64,000 nucleotides of DNA from Mycobacterium saskatchewanense. GTDB lineage: Bacteria; Actinomycetota; Actinomycetes; Mycobacteriales; Mycobacteriaceae. A program made the position numbers and the translations under genes. The number at the start of each line of letters is the position of its first letter. Positions within the stretch are counted from its first letter, which is position 1. Below, one piece after another: positions 27,473-35,447 of the stretch. The notes below the pieces were generated by a model that was not told the origin of the DNA, did not search any database, and saw nothing but the letters and a program-made list of their open reading frames with translations. The stretch covers positions 1,550,001 through 1,614,000 of the forward strand of contig NZ_AP022573.1 of NCBI RefSeq assembly GCF_010729105.1. The letters are read 5' to 3'.

Positions 27473-27568
27473 CGGAGGTCCTTCCGTGCTTGGTCCAATA
27501 GTGCAGCGGGGTTCGGCGGGGCCAAGGTGGCCCCACTCTCATCGCATCCGCGCGCCGAGCCTAGGCAA

Positions 27569-27596
27569 GTGTAAGACCCCCGCGAAGGGTTTACAC
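27569..27596. promoter_or_regulatory. Dyad between the encapsulin and cysteine operons
   Basis: GTGTAA (27569-27574) and TTACAC (27591-27596) are exact inverted repeats, with ACCC and GGGT as inner arms. It lies between the probable encapsulin -10 region (TAGGCT or TACACT on the minus strand, 27558-27573) and the leaderless promoter at 27632. A shared operator is possible; the regulator is unknown. Confidence 0.45.
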
Positions 27597-27631
27597 CGGG
27601 AGTGATCCGAAGGAGAAATGCGCCGATGCCC

Positions 27632-27637
27632 TATAGT
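27632..27637 (+). promoter_or_regulatory. -10 box of the polycysteine leader
   Basis: TATAGT, seven bases, ATG 27645. The box and flanks (TATAGT, GGGC, CATGCA, CAGGCC) are nearly identical to those at 30888-30910, so the two leaders share an origin. Confidence 0.7.
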
Positions 27638-27644
27638 TGGGCCC

Positions 27645-27719
27645 ATGCATCAGGCCGCACCGCTGCGCTTCGCTCCTTCGCGCTGCACTGCCGACGCCCG
27701 TTGTTGTTGCTGTTGTTGA
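27645..27719 (+). CDS. Leaderless leader peptide ending in five cysteines (attenuator ORF)
   Basis: A 24-codon frame: starts MHQAAPLRF, has one Cys at codon 14, and ends ARCCCCC before TGA (27717-27719). ATG sits directly downstream of a -10 box, so the transcript should begin at the ATG. Polycysteine leaderless short ORFs that sense cysteine supply and attenuate downstream cysteine genes have been described in mycobacteria; the downstream unit here includes cysK and cysE. A ribosome paused on the Cys codons (27702-27716) would cover the anti-Shine-Dalgarno segment that begins two bases after the stop. Confidence 0.8.
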   Translation: MHQAAPLRFAPSRCTADARCCCCC

Positions 27720-27720
27720 T

Positions 27721-27830
27721 TTCCTGAGCCCTCTGACGCCCAAGAAATCCCCGCGCCTTTCGCCACGAGCAGGACGACTTGTCCGTGCCGGACGACCCGA
27801 AGCGCGCACCAATCCCAAGTCTTTCAGGAA
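27721..27830 (+). promoter_or_regulatory. Candidate translation-coupled attenuator of the TED-cysK-cysE unit
   Basis: TTCCTGA (27721-27727), right after the leader stop, is the exact complement of TCAGGAA (27824-27830), which contains the only Shine-Dalgarno-like AGGA before ATG 27843. In between, GGAC (27772-27775) can pair with GTCC (27781-27784), while GTCCG (27781-27785) can instead pair with CGGAC (27789-27793), giving mutually exclusive hairpins. Inference: a ribosome stalled on Cys codons would free the downstream ribosome-binding site. Confidence 0.55.
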
Positions 27831-27842
27831 GCACAGCAACCC

Positions 27843-29117
27843 ATGACCGTACTGTCCATATCCGGCCGTCGCTTGTCGCGCGTGGCGACCCACCGGCGCG
27901 TACTCGTCCGGCCGGCGACCCAAGTCCCGCAGATGACGCGCTACCGCGGCGGCACTTACTCCCACACCGTCGACACCGTCGTGTTCGCTGACGGCAGCCG
28001 CGCTCGCACGGACCTCATCCGCCTCAATCCCAACCTGCACGCCTACTCTCTGGACTTCACCGGCGTCGCACCGAGTCACCCGTCCCGTTACGCGCTGGGT
28101 ACTTGGGCGGCACTTCCCCACCTGAGTACCCGCGGTTACGAAGCGCAGGTGGACTGGATCCTCCGTCATTCGTTCCCAATGCGCTCGACCGCCGCGCTCA
28201 GCCAGCAGCTGCGGGCGGCCGGTCACCCGCTGGGAAAGGCGAACATCAGCGAACACGAGGCCATCGCGGCGACCCAGGCCGCGATCTGGCATTTCACCAA
28301 CGGGCTGGTCCTGCACACTCGTCCGCTGAACGTCCCCGTCTCGACGCGTCGCAGGGCGGGGGCGATCACCTTCGAGTTCGACGGCGAACCACAGCTGGGC
28401 GGCTACTCGGTGTGGACGGACTCCGACACGGTCGTGGGCTTCAAGCTGCAGAAGTCGGCGAATGGTGTTTCCTGGCAGGATGTTTCGGGCTCACAGCTGA
28501 TGGCGGACGCCGGGCGGGGCCGCTACCAACGGGCGCTGGGAGTGGGCAGCACCGTCTCGGCCAGCCGCCACGGCCGCGCGGGGCGCGGCTACCGGTACTA
28601 CCGTCTAGTCACCACCGCGCACTCCAGCACGGCGAGCGTCGGGCATGTCGACTTCTGGTTGACCGGTTCCCGCCACTATCGCAACGCCGATCGGGTCGTG
28701 CACCTCTACAATTATCTATTGAGTGGCGCATGCAACGCTTTGGAGAACACTGAGGAACTGCGACTAGTCGATGATCAAGCAACCGCCGAATCGGAACTCG
28801 TAGGACCGTTCCAGGTGCCAATCCCATTGACGCTCAGCGTCTCTGCCGGACACACACTCGTCGACGCCGACGGTATGGCCGTCCGCGACATCGTCGAACC
28901 GGGCACCGATTTCTACCTCCGTCCGGCGTCGGGCACATCGGCAGCAACGATCATCGCGACTTCGCCGCACAGCCTCACCGGGCGCGTGCTGACCGGTGTG
29001 GCATCAGATGGAGCGCCGCAGCGGCTGACGCCGATCGCCCTTACGGTCCCCGCCGACGTGGCCATCGAATTCGACATCACTTGGCAGCCCGACGAATCCT
29101 GTTCCGACATCGCCTAA
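27843..29117 (+). CDS. Thioester-domain-like (TQXA) protein lacking the reactive cysteine
   Basis: 424 residues. Residues ~33-160 match the TQXA/thioester domain of Gram-positive surface adhesins: HEAIAATQAAIWHFTNGL holds the conserved Gln. The partner motif, normally [YFL]C, reads AYSLDF, with Ser (TCT) instead of Cys. There is also no signal peptide, membrane segment or sorting motif, unlike usual members. The middle (~170-260: GAITFEFDGEPQLGGYSVWT, FKLQKSANGVSWQDVSGS) resembles an F5/8 type C-like beta-sandwich. Only two cysteines occur, both late. It sits between the polycysteine leader and cysK (nine-base gap), so it should share their control. Function unknown. Confidence 0.75.
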   Translation: MTVLSISGRRLSRVATHRRVLVRPATQVPQMTRYRGGTYSHTVDTVVFADGSRARTDLIRLNPNLHAYSLDFTGVAPSHPSRYALGTWAALPHLSTRGYEAQVDWILRHSFPMRSTAALSQQLRAAGHPLGKANISEHEAIAATQAAIWHFTNGLVLHTRPLNVPVSTRRRAGAITFEFDGEPQLGGYSVWTDSDTVVGFKLQKSANGVSWQDVSGSQLMADAGRGRYQRALGVGSTVSASRHGRAGRGYRYYRLVTTAHSSTASVGHVDFWLTGSRHYRNADRVVHLYNYLLSGACNALENTEELRLVDDQATAESELVGPFQVPIPLTLSVSAGHTLVDADGMAVRDIVEPGTDFYLRPASGTSAATIIATSPHSLTGRVLTGVASDGAPQRLTPIALTVPADVAIEFDITWQPDESCSDIA

Positions 29118-29126
29118 GGGAAATTC

Positions 29127-30059
29127 ATGAGCATCGCTGAGAACGTCACACAACTGATTGGGAACACGCCGCTGGTCCGGCTGAACCGGGTCACCGAGGG
29201 AGCGGTCGCCGACGTTGTCGCCAAGCTGGAGTTTTTCAACCCGGCCAATAGCGTGAAGGACCGCATCGGGGTTGCGATGATCGACGCGGCGGAAGAGGCC
29301 GGCCTGATCACGCCGGACACGATCATTCTCGAACCGACGAGCGGAAACACCGGCATCGCGCTGGCGGTGGTGGCCGCGGCACGCGGCTATCGCTGCGTCC
29401 TGACCATGCCGGAGACGATGAGCACCGAGCGACGAAAGCTGTTGCTCGCGCTGGGGGCCGAGCTCGTCCTGACACCGGGTGCCGAGGGGATGCCGGGTGC
29501 CATCGCCAAGGCCGAGGAACTGGCCAAGAGCGATCAACGCTACTGGGTGCCGCAGCAGTTCGAGAATCCGGCCAACCCGGCGATCCACCGCAAGACCACC
29601 GCGGAGGAGGTGTGGCGCGACACCGACGGGAAGGTCGACATCTTCGTGGCCGGTGTCGGCACCGGCGGCACTATCACCGGCGTTGCCCAGGTCATCAAGG
29701 AACGTAAGCCGTCGGCCCAGTTCATTGCCGTGGAGCCGGCCGCCTCGCCGGTGCTGTCCGGCGGTCAGAAGGGACCTCACCCGATCCAGGGCATCGGCGC
29801 AGGGTTCGTCCCGGCGGTGCTTGACCTGGATCTGGTCGACGAGGTTGTCACCGTCGGCAACGAGGACGCGGTCAACCTCGCCCGCCGGCTCGCCCGCGAG
29901 GAGGGGCTGCTCGTCGGCATCTCTTCGGGCGCGGCTGTGGTCGCGGCCCTGCAGGTGGCCCGGCGCCCCGAAAACGCCGGCAAGCTCGTCGTCGTTGTCC
30001 TGCCGGACTTTGGCGAACGCTATCTGAGCACTCCGCTGTTCGCCGACGTGGCGGAATAG
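29127..30059 (+). CDS. cysK: O-acetylserine sulfhydrylase (cysteine synthase A)
   Basis: 310 residues, the usual length. Forms cysteine from O-acetylserine and sulfide, PLP-dependent. The PLP lysine lies in ANSVKDRIG (~residue 44), with the substrate loop [10 protein letters not shown] and the phosphate-binding GTGGTITG. Closest in pattern to M. tuberculosis CysK1 (Rv2334). Third member of the unit behind the polycysteine leader and two bases before cysE. Confidence 0.95.
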   Translation: MSIAENVTQLIGNTPLVRLNRVTEGAVADVVAKLEFFNPANSVKDRIGVAMIDAAEEAGLITPDTIILEPTSGNTGIALAVVAAARGYRCVLTMPETMSTERRKLLLALGAELVLTPGAEGMPGAIAKAEELAKSDQRYWVPQQFENPANPAIHRKTTAEEVWRDTDGKVDIFVAGVGTGGTITGVAQVIKERKPSAQFIAVEPAASPVLSGGQKGPHPIQGIGAGFVPAVLDLDLVDEVVTVGNEDAVNLARRLAREEGLLVGISSGAAVVAALQVARRPENAGKLVVVVLPDFGERYLSTPLFADVAE

Positions 30060-30061
30060 TC

Positions 30062-30751
30062 ATGCTCGCGGCCATCCGGCGTGACATCAGGGCAGCCAAG
30101 GAACGGGACCCGGCCGTTCCCAGCACGCTCCAGGTGGTCTTCGCCTACCCGGGCGTGCACGCCATCTGGGGGCATCGGGTCACCCATTGGTTGTGGAACC
30201 GAGGTGCAAGGTTGGTCGCGCGAACACTGGGGGAGCTCACCCGAGCCCTGACCGGCGTCGACATCCACCCCGGCGCGGTGCTCGGCCCCGGCCTCTTCAT
30301 CGACCACGCGACCGGCGTGGTGATTGGAGAGACGGCGGAGGTCGGCGAGGATGTCACGATCTACCACGGTGTCACGCTCGGCGGAAGCGGCAAGGAAACC
30401 GGAAAGCGCCACCCGACCATCGGCGACCGGGTGATCGTCGGCGCCGGGGCGAAGGTCCTCGGCGCGATCAAGATCGGCGACGACAGCCGGATCGGCGCTA
30501 ACGCTGTCGTGGTGAAAGACGTACCGTCCGACGCGGTGGTCGTCGGGGTGCCCGGGCAGGTCATCGGACGCAGCCACCCCGGTCCCGGCGGTCCGGACGA
30601 CTCGATGATGCCCGACCTCGTCGGCGTCAGCCTGCAATCGCTACTGACCAGGGTGGCCAGACTGGAGGCGCAGGCCAACGGCTCAGAGAGCGACCGCGTC
30701 ATCCGGCCGCCGAAGGCCGGGGTGTGGTACGGCGAGGACTTCTCCATCTGA
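30062..30751 (+). CDS. cysE: Serine O-acetyltransferase
   Basis: 229 residues with the left-handed beta-helix hexapeptide repeats ([40 protein letters not shown]). Makes O-acetylserine, the substrate of the adjacent CysK, and commonly binds it in the cysteine synthase complex; the C-terminus ends in Ile (GEDFSI), as needed for that contact. Gap of two bases to cysK shows co-translation. Confidence 0.95.
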   Translation: MLAAIRRDIRAAKERDPAVPSTLQVVFAYPGVHAIWGHRVTHWLWNRGARLVARTLGELTRALTGVDIHPGAVLGPGLFIDHATGVVIGETAEVGEDVTIYHGVTLGGSGKETGKRHPTIGDRVIVGAGAKVLGAIKIGDDSRIGANAVVVKDVPSDAVVVGVPGQVIGRSHPGPGGPDDSMMPDLVGVSLQSLLTRVARLEAQANGSESDRVIRPPKAGVWYGEDFSI

Positions 30752-30887
30752 GTCGCCCTGCCCATGGCTCGGGAACCGGAGCCGCGTTGATCGGCCACGC
30801 CACCTACGCGACGTCCGTTCGGGCGCCAACGGTTAAATTGCTTGTGAGCCAAACGAATTGAATACACGCACCGGAATGGCCGTGCCG

Positions 30888-30893
30888 TATAGT
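30888..30893 (+). promoter_or_regulatory. -10 box of the second cysteine leader
   Basis: TATAGT, six bases, ATG 30900. Same promoter sequence as at 27632 apart from one spacer base. Confidence 0.65.
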
Positions 30894-30899
30894 GGGCGC

Positions 30900-30965
30900 A
30901 TGCAACAGGCCATCCAGCCGGACTTCGCGCTTCCGGTCCTTCTTCCCGGGAACTGTTGCCGCTGA
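30900..30965 (+). CDS. Leaderless leader peptide with Cys-Cys (attenuator ORF 2)
   Basis: A 21-codon frame beginning MQQAIQPDF and ending PGNCCR before TGA (30963-30965). It shares promoter, start context and the first codons with the polycysteine leader at 27645. The paired Cys codons at 30954-30959 lie at the same distance from the stop region. It precedes the ANTAR gene and the three monooxygenase genes, so it may tie them to cysteine supply. Confidence 0.65.
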   Translation: MQQAIQPDFALPVLLPGNCCR

Positions 30966-30968
30966 TTA

Positions 30969-31140
30969 CCTGACGGTTTGTGACGCCGTCGTTATTCGCC
31001 TCTGCTCGGCGTTGCGCGCTAGCCAACCCCACAGGCGGTCCCCCGGACAACAGCCTCGCAGGGCGATCAGTGACACGAGGCCCCCTCCTAATCCATCTCG
31101 GTGAGTAGGGGTGACCAAACGAGTGATTCGAATCAGGAGG
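30969..31140 (+). promoter_or_regulatory. Leader region with two anti-Shine-Dalgarno segments before the ANTAR gene
   Basis: CCTGA (30969-30973), four bases after the leader stop, pairs with TCAGG (31133-31137). CCTCCT (31084-31089) is the exact complement of AGGAGG (31135-31140), the ribosome-binding site of ATG 31151. GACGG (30972-30976) and CCGTC (30986-30990) can form a local hairpin. The motif TGATTNCCTGA at the stop codon is shared with the first leader. Confidence 0.5.
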
Positions 31141-31150
31141 TCGACGACGA

Positions 31151-31432
31151 ATGATTGAAGGTCGCGCAAGCCGGTCGCCGCTCGGCCATGGCCGTCGGGA
31201 AACCACGCGAGTTCTCGACACCGCGGTGGGGATACTGGTCGGATGGCGCCGATGCAGCACGGATGCCGCCTTCCAGGAACTGATCACCGTCGCCGAGCGG
31301 CATGGCGTGGGGGTTTTCGCCATGGCCTCGGCCCTGGTGTCCCTGGCCGGCGGGGGCGTCAGTGCCCGGACCGCCAACAGTGCCGCTCGGGTGGCCGCCG
31401 AACGTGAATGGGGCCTGTCTTACTTGCTGTGA
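31151..31432 (+). CDS. Small stand-alone ANTAR-domain protein
   Basis: 93 residues. TTRVLDTAVGILVGWRRCST followed by DAAFQELITVAERHGVGVFA reproduces the three-helix ANTAR RNA-binding pattern (A-GIL, C-x-x-x-x-A). No receiver or GAF domain is attached, so it is an orphan ANTAR. ANTAR proteins bind paired stem-loops in nascent RNA and act as antiterminators. AGGAGG precedes ATG 31151 at good spacing. Its position between a cysteine leader and sulfur-type monooxygenases suggests a regulatory role there, which is inference. Confidence 0.75.
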   Translation: MIEGRASRSPLGHGRRETTRVLDTAVGILVGWRRCSTDAAFQELITVAERHGVGVFAMASALVSLAGGGVSARTANSAARVAAEREWGLSYLL

Positions 31433-31575
31433 CGCGGTCACTGCTCCCGGCGCTCTTGGCCCGGGCCGCGTGAGCTCGGTGAAGTAATACTCAGGCTGAA
31501 CTTAACCCTTCTGCGGAATTCGTTGTCGCGCTTATGCGTTGCACCGCAAGTTACCGACGGAAATTGGGTGAGCCG

Positions 31576-31740
31576 ATGTCTGATATTGCCGTGCACCAGG
31601 CGCGATTCTTCGCCCGGTCGCTCGCCGGGCCGCCGGCCGCGGCTGTGGGCGGCGCGTTGCGCCGCACCACCGCCCTGGGCGCTTGTCTTCGGCTCGAAAG
31701 TCGGCTCGCCACCGTGTCGACCTTCCGGGTCCTCCGATGA
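31576..31740 (+). CDS. Possible small ORF coupled to the first monooxygenase gene
   Basis: 54 codons starting MSDIAVHQARFF, ending exactly in a TGA that overlaps the ATG of the next gene (ATGA). It has no recognisable family and no clear ribosome-binding site; a longer in-frame ATG lies at 31534. The coupling is the only argument for it. It might be a third leader ORF (one Cys, codon 38) or chance. Confidence 0.3.
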   Translation: MSDIAVHQARFFARSLAGPPAAAVGGALRRTTALGACLRLESRLATVSTFRVLR

Positions 31741-32855
31741 CCGACCTCCATCTTGCGGTGGCACTGGACGGCTACGGCTGGCACCCTCACGCGTGGCGAT
31801 ACGCCTTCGCGCGCAACGCGACCCAAGGCGGGCAGCTCGGTGGTCGATACTGGGCGGCGCTGGCCAGGGAAGCCGAGCGCGGCTTGCTGGATTTCCTGAC
31901 CATCGACGACAGCATGGGCGCCCAGCCGGGCCGGCGGGCCGAGATCTCGCCGCGCCGGCTGGCGGGCCGCGCCGACGCGGTTCTGGTGGCCGCGCGCATC
32001 GCGCCGGCCACCGAGCACATCGGCCTGATTCCGGTCGCGACGGTCACCCATACCGAACCATTTCACGTCTCGAAATCCATTGCAACGCTTGACTATGTCT
32101 CGCACGGCCGGGCCGGCTGGCAGGCGCGTGTGAGCGCCACCGCGCACGAGGCGGCCCTGTTCGGGCGCCGCCCCGTCCTGGGCGTCGACGAGTTGTTCGA
32201 CGAAGCCGCGGACGCCGTAGCGGTGGTTCGGCTGCTCTGGGACAGCTGGGAGGACGACGCGATCATCCGCGATGTGTCCACCGGGCGCTACGTCGACCGC
32301 GACAAGCTGCACTACATCGACTTCGCCGGCAAGTACTTCTCGGTCAAGGGCCCGTCGATCACCCCGCGGCCGCCCCAAGGGCAGCCGGTGGTCGCGGCGC
32401 TGGCGCACGCGCCGCGCATATACGAGTTCGCCGCCGGCAGCGCCGACGTCGTGTTCGTCACCCCGCACGACGAGGCGTCGCTGCGGGCGATCCTGGGAGA
32501 GGTCGCCGAGGCGCGGCGCGCCACCGGCCGCGACCTGAAGGTGTACGCGGACGTGGTCGTCTCGCTCGCCCAAGATCAACTGGCACCGGCGGCGGAGATC
32601 TCCTCCGACGCGCACGTATTCGTGGGCAGCGCGAGCGCGCTGGCCGAACTCGCGCTGGCCTGGCACGACGCGGGGGCGGACGGGGTGCGGCTGCGGCCCG
32701 CGGTCAACGCGATCGACCTGCCCGCAATCGTGGACGACCTGGTGCCGCTGCTGCAGCGCGCCGGCCGGTTCCGCACCGGCTACCGCGGGGGCGAGACGCT
32801 GCGCGCGCGGCTCGGACTGGCTCCCGCGGACAATCGCCTGGCGGTGTCGTCGTGA
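31737..32855 (+). CDS. LLM-class flavin-dependent monooxygenase (NtaA/DszA-like)
   Basis: 372 residues from ATG 31737. TIM-barrel pattern of luciferase-like monooxygenases: [37 protein letters not shown] (the NtaA/SnaA/DszA-type flavin segment) and [18 protein letters not shown]. Uses reduced FMN supplied by a separate reductase to attack organosulfur or amino-polycarboxylate substrates; no reductase gene is adjacent. First of three overlapping monooxygenase genes. Confidence 0.85.
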   Translation: MTDLHLAVALDGYGWHPHAWRYAFARNATQGGQLGGRYWAALAREAERGLLDFLTIDDSMGAQPGRRAEISPRRLAGRADAVLVAARIAPATEHIGLIPVATVTHTEPFHVSKSIATLDYVSHGRAGWQARVSATAHEAALFGRRPVLGVDELFDEAADAVAVVRLLWDSWEDDAIIRDVSTGRYVDRDKLHYIDFAGKYFSVKGPSITPRPPQGQPVVAALAHAPRIYEFAAGSADVVFVTPHDEASLRAILGEVAEARRATGRDLKVYADVVVSLAQDQLAPAAEISSDAHVFVGSASALAELALAWHDAGADGVRLRPAVNAIDLPAIVDDLVPLLQRAGRFRTGYRGGETLRARLGLAPADNRLAVSS

Positions 32856-33970
32856 GCATCACTCCCCTGTCGATCCTCGACCTCGCGCCCGTCAGCGCCG
32901 GTTGTGACGCCACGACCGCGCTGCGCGACACGATCGACCTCGCCCAGCACGCCGAGCGATGGGGCTACAAGCGCTACTGGCTGGCGGAACACCATTTCGT
33001 CGCCGTGGCCAGCTCGCAGCCCGCGGTGCTCATCGGTCAGATCGCCGCGGCCACCGACCACATCCGCGTCGGGTCGGCCGCCGTGCAGATCGGCCACACG
33101 ACCGCGATCGCGGTGGTGGAGAGCTTCGGCATCCTCGACGCCCTGCACCCGGGCCGCATCGACATGGGCCTGGGCCGATCCGGGCAGCGCCGCAACGAGG
33201 CCGCCACGTCACAGCCCAAGCCGCCGGTCAAGCCGCAGCCTTGTCGCGACGTGGACGGCCTCGTCATCCCACCCCCCTTCGACCCGACGCTGCTGATGCG
33301 AAGCGGCCGGATCCGCGCGCAGGCGGCCGCACTCGCCCAACCCGGGGCGGTGCCCGACGATTTCGCCCGGCAAGTCGCCGACATCGAGGCGCTGCTCGAC
33401 GGCACGTACACCGTCGACGGCCACGAGCTGCACGCCGTCCCGGGCGAGCATGCCGGCCTGACGCCGTGGATCTTCGGCAGCACCAGGGGACAAAGCGCGG
33501 AGGTGGCCGGTGCCCGCGGGCTCCCGTTCGTCGCGAGCTACCACATCACTCCGGGCACCGCGCTCGACGCGATCGCCGCCTACCGCGAGGCGTTTCGGCC
33601 GTCGGCCCGCCTGCAACGGCCTTACGTGGTGGTCTCGGCCGACGTCGTCGTCGCCGCGGACAGCGCCACCGCCCGCCACCTCGCCTCCGGCTACGGCCGC
33701 TGGGTGTATTCGATCCGCAGCGGCGACGGCGCCGTCCCCTACCCGGACCCCGACCTCTGCGAGCCCCTGACAGAGGACCAGCTGGCGCTCGTAAGCGACC
33801 GGATCGCAACGCAATTCGTCGGTGACGCCGACGACGTCGCCGAGCGCCTCGACGTGCTGCGCCGCGTGACCGAGGCCGACGAACTGGTCATTACCTCGGT
33901 GACGCATCGGCACGCCGACCGGCTGCGCTCTCACGAATTGCTCGCGAAACGATGGGGACTGACCAGATGA
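32852..33970 (+). CDS. LLM-class flavin-dependent oxidoreductase (MsnO8-like)
   Basis: 372 residues, GTG 32852 overlapping the previous stop (GTGA). Typical segments are [40 protein letters not shown] and [20 protein letters not shown]. This subgroup differs from its two neighbours and resembles the short luciferase-like MsnO8 type. Co-translated with both neighbours, so probably acts on the same class of substrates. Confidence 0.85.
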   Translation: MSITPLSILDLAPVSAGCDATTALRDTIDLAQHAERWGYKRYWLAEHHFVAVASSQPAVLIGQIAAATDHIRVGSAAVQIGHTTAIAVVESFGILDALHPGRIDMGLGRSGQRRNEAATSQPKPPVKPQPCRDVDGLVIPPPFDPTLLMRSGRIRAQAAALAQPGAVPDDFARQVADIEALLDGTYTVDGHELHAVPGEHAGLTPWIFGSTRGQSAEVAGARGLPFVASYHITPGTALDAIAAYREAFRPSARLQRPYVVVSADVVVAADSATARHLASGYGRWVYSIRSGDGAVPYPDPDLCEPLTEDQLALVSDRIATQFVGDADDVAERLDVLRRVTEADELVITSVTHRHADRLRSHELLAKRWGLTR

Positions 33971-35352
33971 GCCTTCGACGCGAAAACCCGCGCAAGCACG
34001 TGATCCTCGGAGCCCACTTCCCCGGGGTGAACAACACGACGGTGTGGTCGGATCCGAGCGCGGGCAGCCAGATCGAGTTCGAATCGTTTGTGCACCTTGC
34101 CCAGACGGCCGAGCGCGGCCTGTTCGACTTCTTCTTCCTGGCCGAGGGCCTGCGGCTGCGCGAGCATCGCGGCAAGATCCACGACCTGGACGTGGTCGGC
34201 AGGCCCGACACGTTCACGGTGCTGGCCGCGCTCGCCGCGGTCACCGAGCGGCTGGGCCTGGCCGGCACCATCAACACGACGTTCAACGAACCCTACGAAG
34301 TGGCAAGGCAATTCGCGAGCCTCGATCACCTCTCCGACGGACGGGCGGCCTGGAACATGGTCACCTCCTCCGACGCGTTCACCGGGGAGAACTTCCGCCG
34401 CGGCGGGTTCCTCGACCACGCCGACCGGTACACGAGGGCGGAGGAATTCCTCACCGTCGCGCGGCGGTTCTGGGACAGCTGGGCGCCCGACGCCGTCGTT
34501 GCCGACGTGAGGACGGGCAATTACGTCGACCCGTCGCGGATCCAGGTCGTCGAGCACCACGGCGGCCAGTTCGACGTCCGCGGCATCGCGTCGCTGCCCG
34601 CCGGGCCGCAGGGCCACCCTGTGCTGCTGCAGGCCGGCGACTCCAGCGACGGCCGCGACTTCGGCGCCAGGCACGCGGACGCCCTGTTCACGCTGCACGG
34701 ATCGCTCGAGGCGGGCCAGCGCTATTACGCCGACGTGAAGGCCCGCGCCGCCGCGTATGGGCGAGATCCCGACCAACTCAAGGTGCTCCCCGGCGCGACG
34801 TTCGCGCTGGGCGACACGCCCGAGGAGGCGCTGGACAACGCCCGCCACATCCGCGAACAGCAGGTCAGCGGGCCCACGGCGATCGCATTCCTCGAACAGG
34901 TGTGGGGCGCAGACCTGTCGGCCTACGATCCCGACGGGCCGCTGCCGGACGTCGATCCCGTCGAGAACCCGGACATCACGCGGGGGCGTGTCCGGCACGG
35001 CGACCCGAGGGCCGTCGCCGAAACTTGGCGGGCCCGCGCGCAAGCCGAGAACCTGTCGATCCGCGAGCTGATCATCGAGGTGACGAGCCGTCAGCAGTTC
35101 GTGGGGACCCCGGCGCACGTCGCCGAGGAGATCGACCGTTACGTGCAGTCGGACGCCTGCGACGGCTTCATCCTGGTGCCGCACCTCACACCGCACGGCC
35201 TCGACGAGTTCGTCGGCAAGGTGGTGCCGCTGCTGCAGGAGCGCGGCGCCTTCCGCACCGAATATCGCGGGCACACCCTGCGCGAGCACCTGGGCCTGGC
35301 ACCCGTGCCCGGGTGGGACGAACGCCACCGCGATGCCGCGGCCATCGGGTAG
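33967..35352 (+). CDS. LLM-class monooxygenase, NtaA/SnaA/DszA family
   Basis: 461 residues from ATG 33967 (ATGA overlap), the full length expected for the family. Diagnostic blocks: FASLDHLSDGRAAWNMVTSS, ENFRRGGFLDHADRYTRAEE, FWDSWAPDAVVADVRTGNYV and VLLQAGDSSDGRDFGARHAD. Relatives include nitrilotriacetate, dibenzothiophene sulfone and dimethylsulfide monooxygenase large subunits. In this context an organosulfur substrate is the best guess. Last gene of the unit; 95 bases to the malic enzyme. Confidence 0.88.
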   Translation: MSLRRENPRKHVILGAHFPGVNNTTVWSDPSAGSQIEFESFVHLAQTAERGLFDFFFLAEGLRLREHRGKIHDLDVVGRPDTFTVLAALAAVTERLGLAGTINTTFNEPYEVARQFASLDHLSDGRAAWNMVTSSDAFTGENFRRGGFLDHADRYTRAEEFLTVARRFWDSWAPDAVVADVRTGNYVDPSRIQVVEHHGGQFDVRGIASLPAGPQGHPVLLQAGDSSDGRDFGARHADALFTLHGSLEAGQRYYADVKARAAAYGRDPDQLKVLPGATFALGDTPEEALDNARHIREQQVSGPTAIAFLEQVWGADLSAYDPDGPLPDVDPVENPDITRGRVRHGDPRAVAETWRARAQAENLSIRELIIEVTSRQQFVGTPAHVAEEIDRYVQSDACDGFILVPHLTPHGLDEFVGKVVPLLQERGAFRTEYRGHTLREHLGLAPVPGWDERHRDAAAIG

Positions 35353-35447
35353 GGACCCTGCGACGTCAAACTCTCTTCAAGCTGCGTTCATGTGGATCGC
35401 GCTAACGTGAAGTGACCGGACAAGCCATCCCCACACGGAGGTTCACG

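Noticed and set aside
27637..27846. 69-codon plus-strand frame overlapping the polycysteine leader
   Set aside because: It is a different frame from the leaderless ATG and runs into the next gene; no family resemblance.
33931..35328. 465-residue minus-strand frame opposite the NtaA-like monooxygenase
   Set aside because: Antisense shadow; the plus-strand gene has the family motifs and coupled start.
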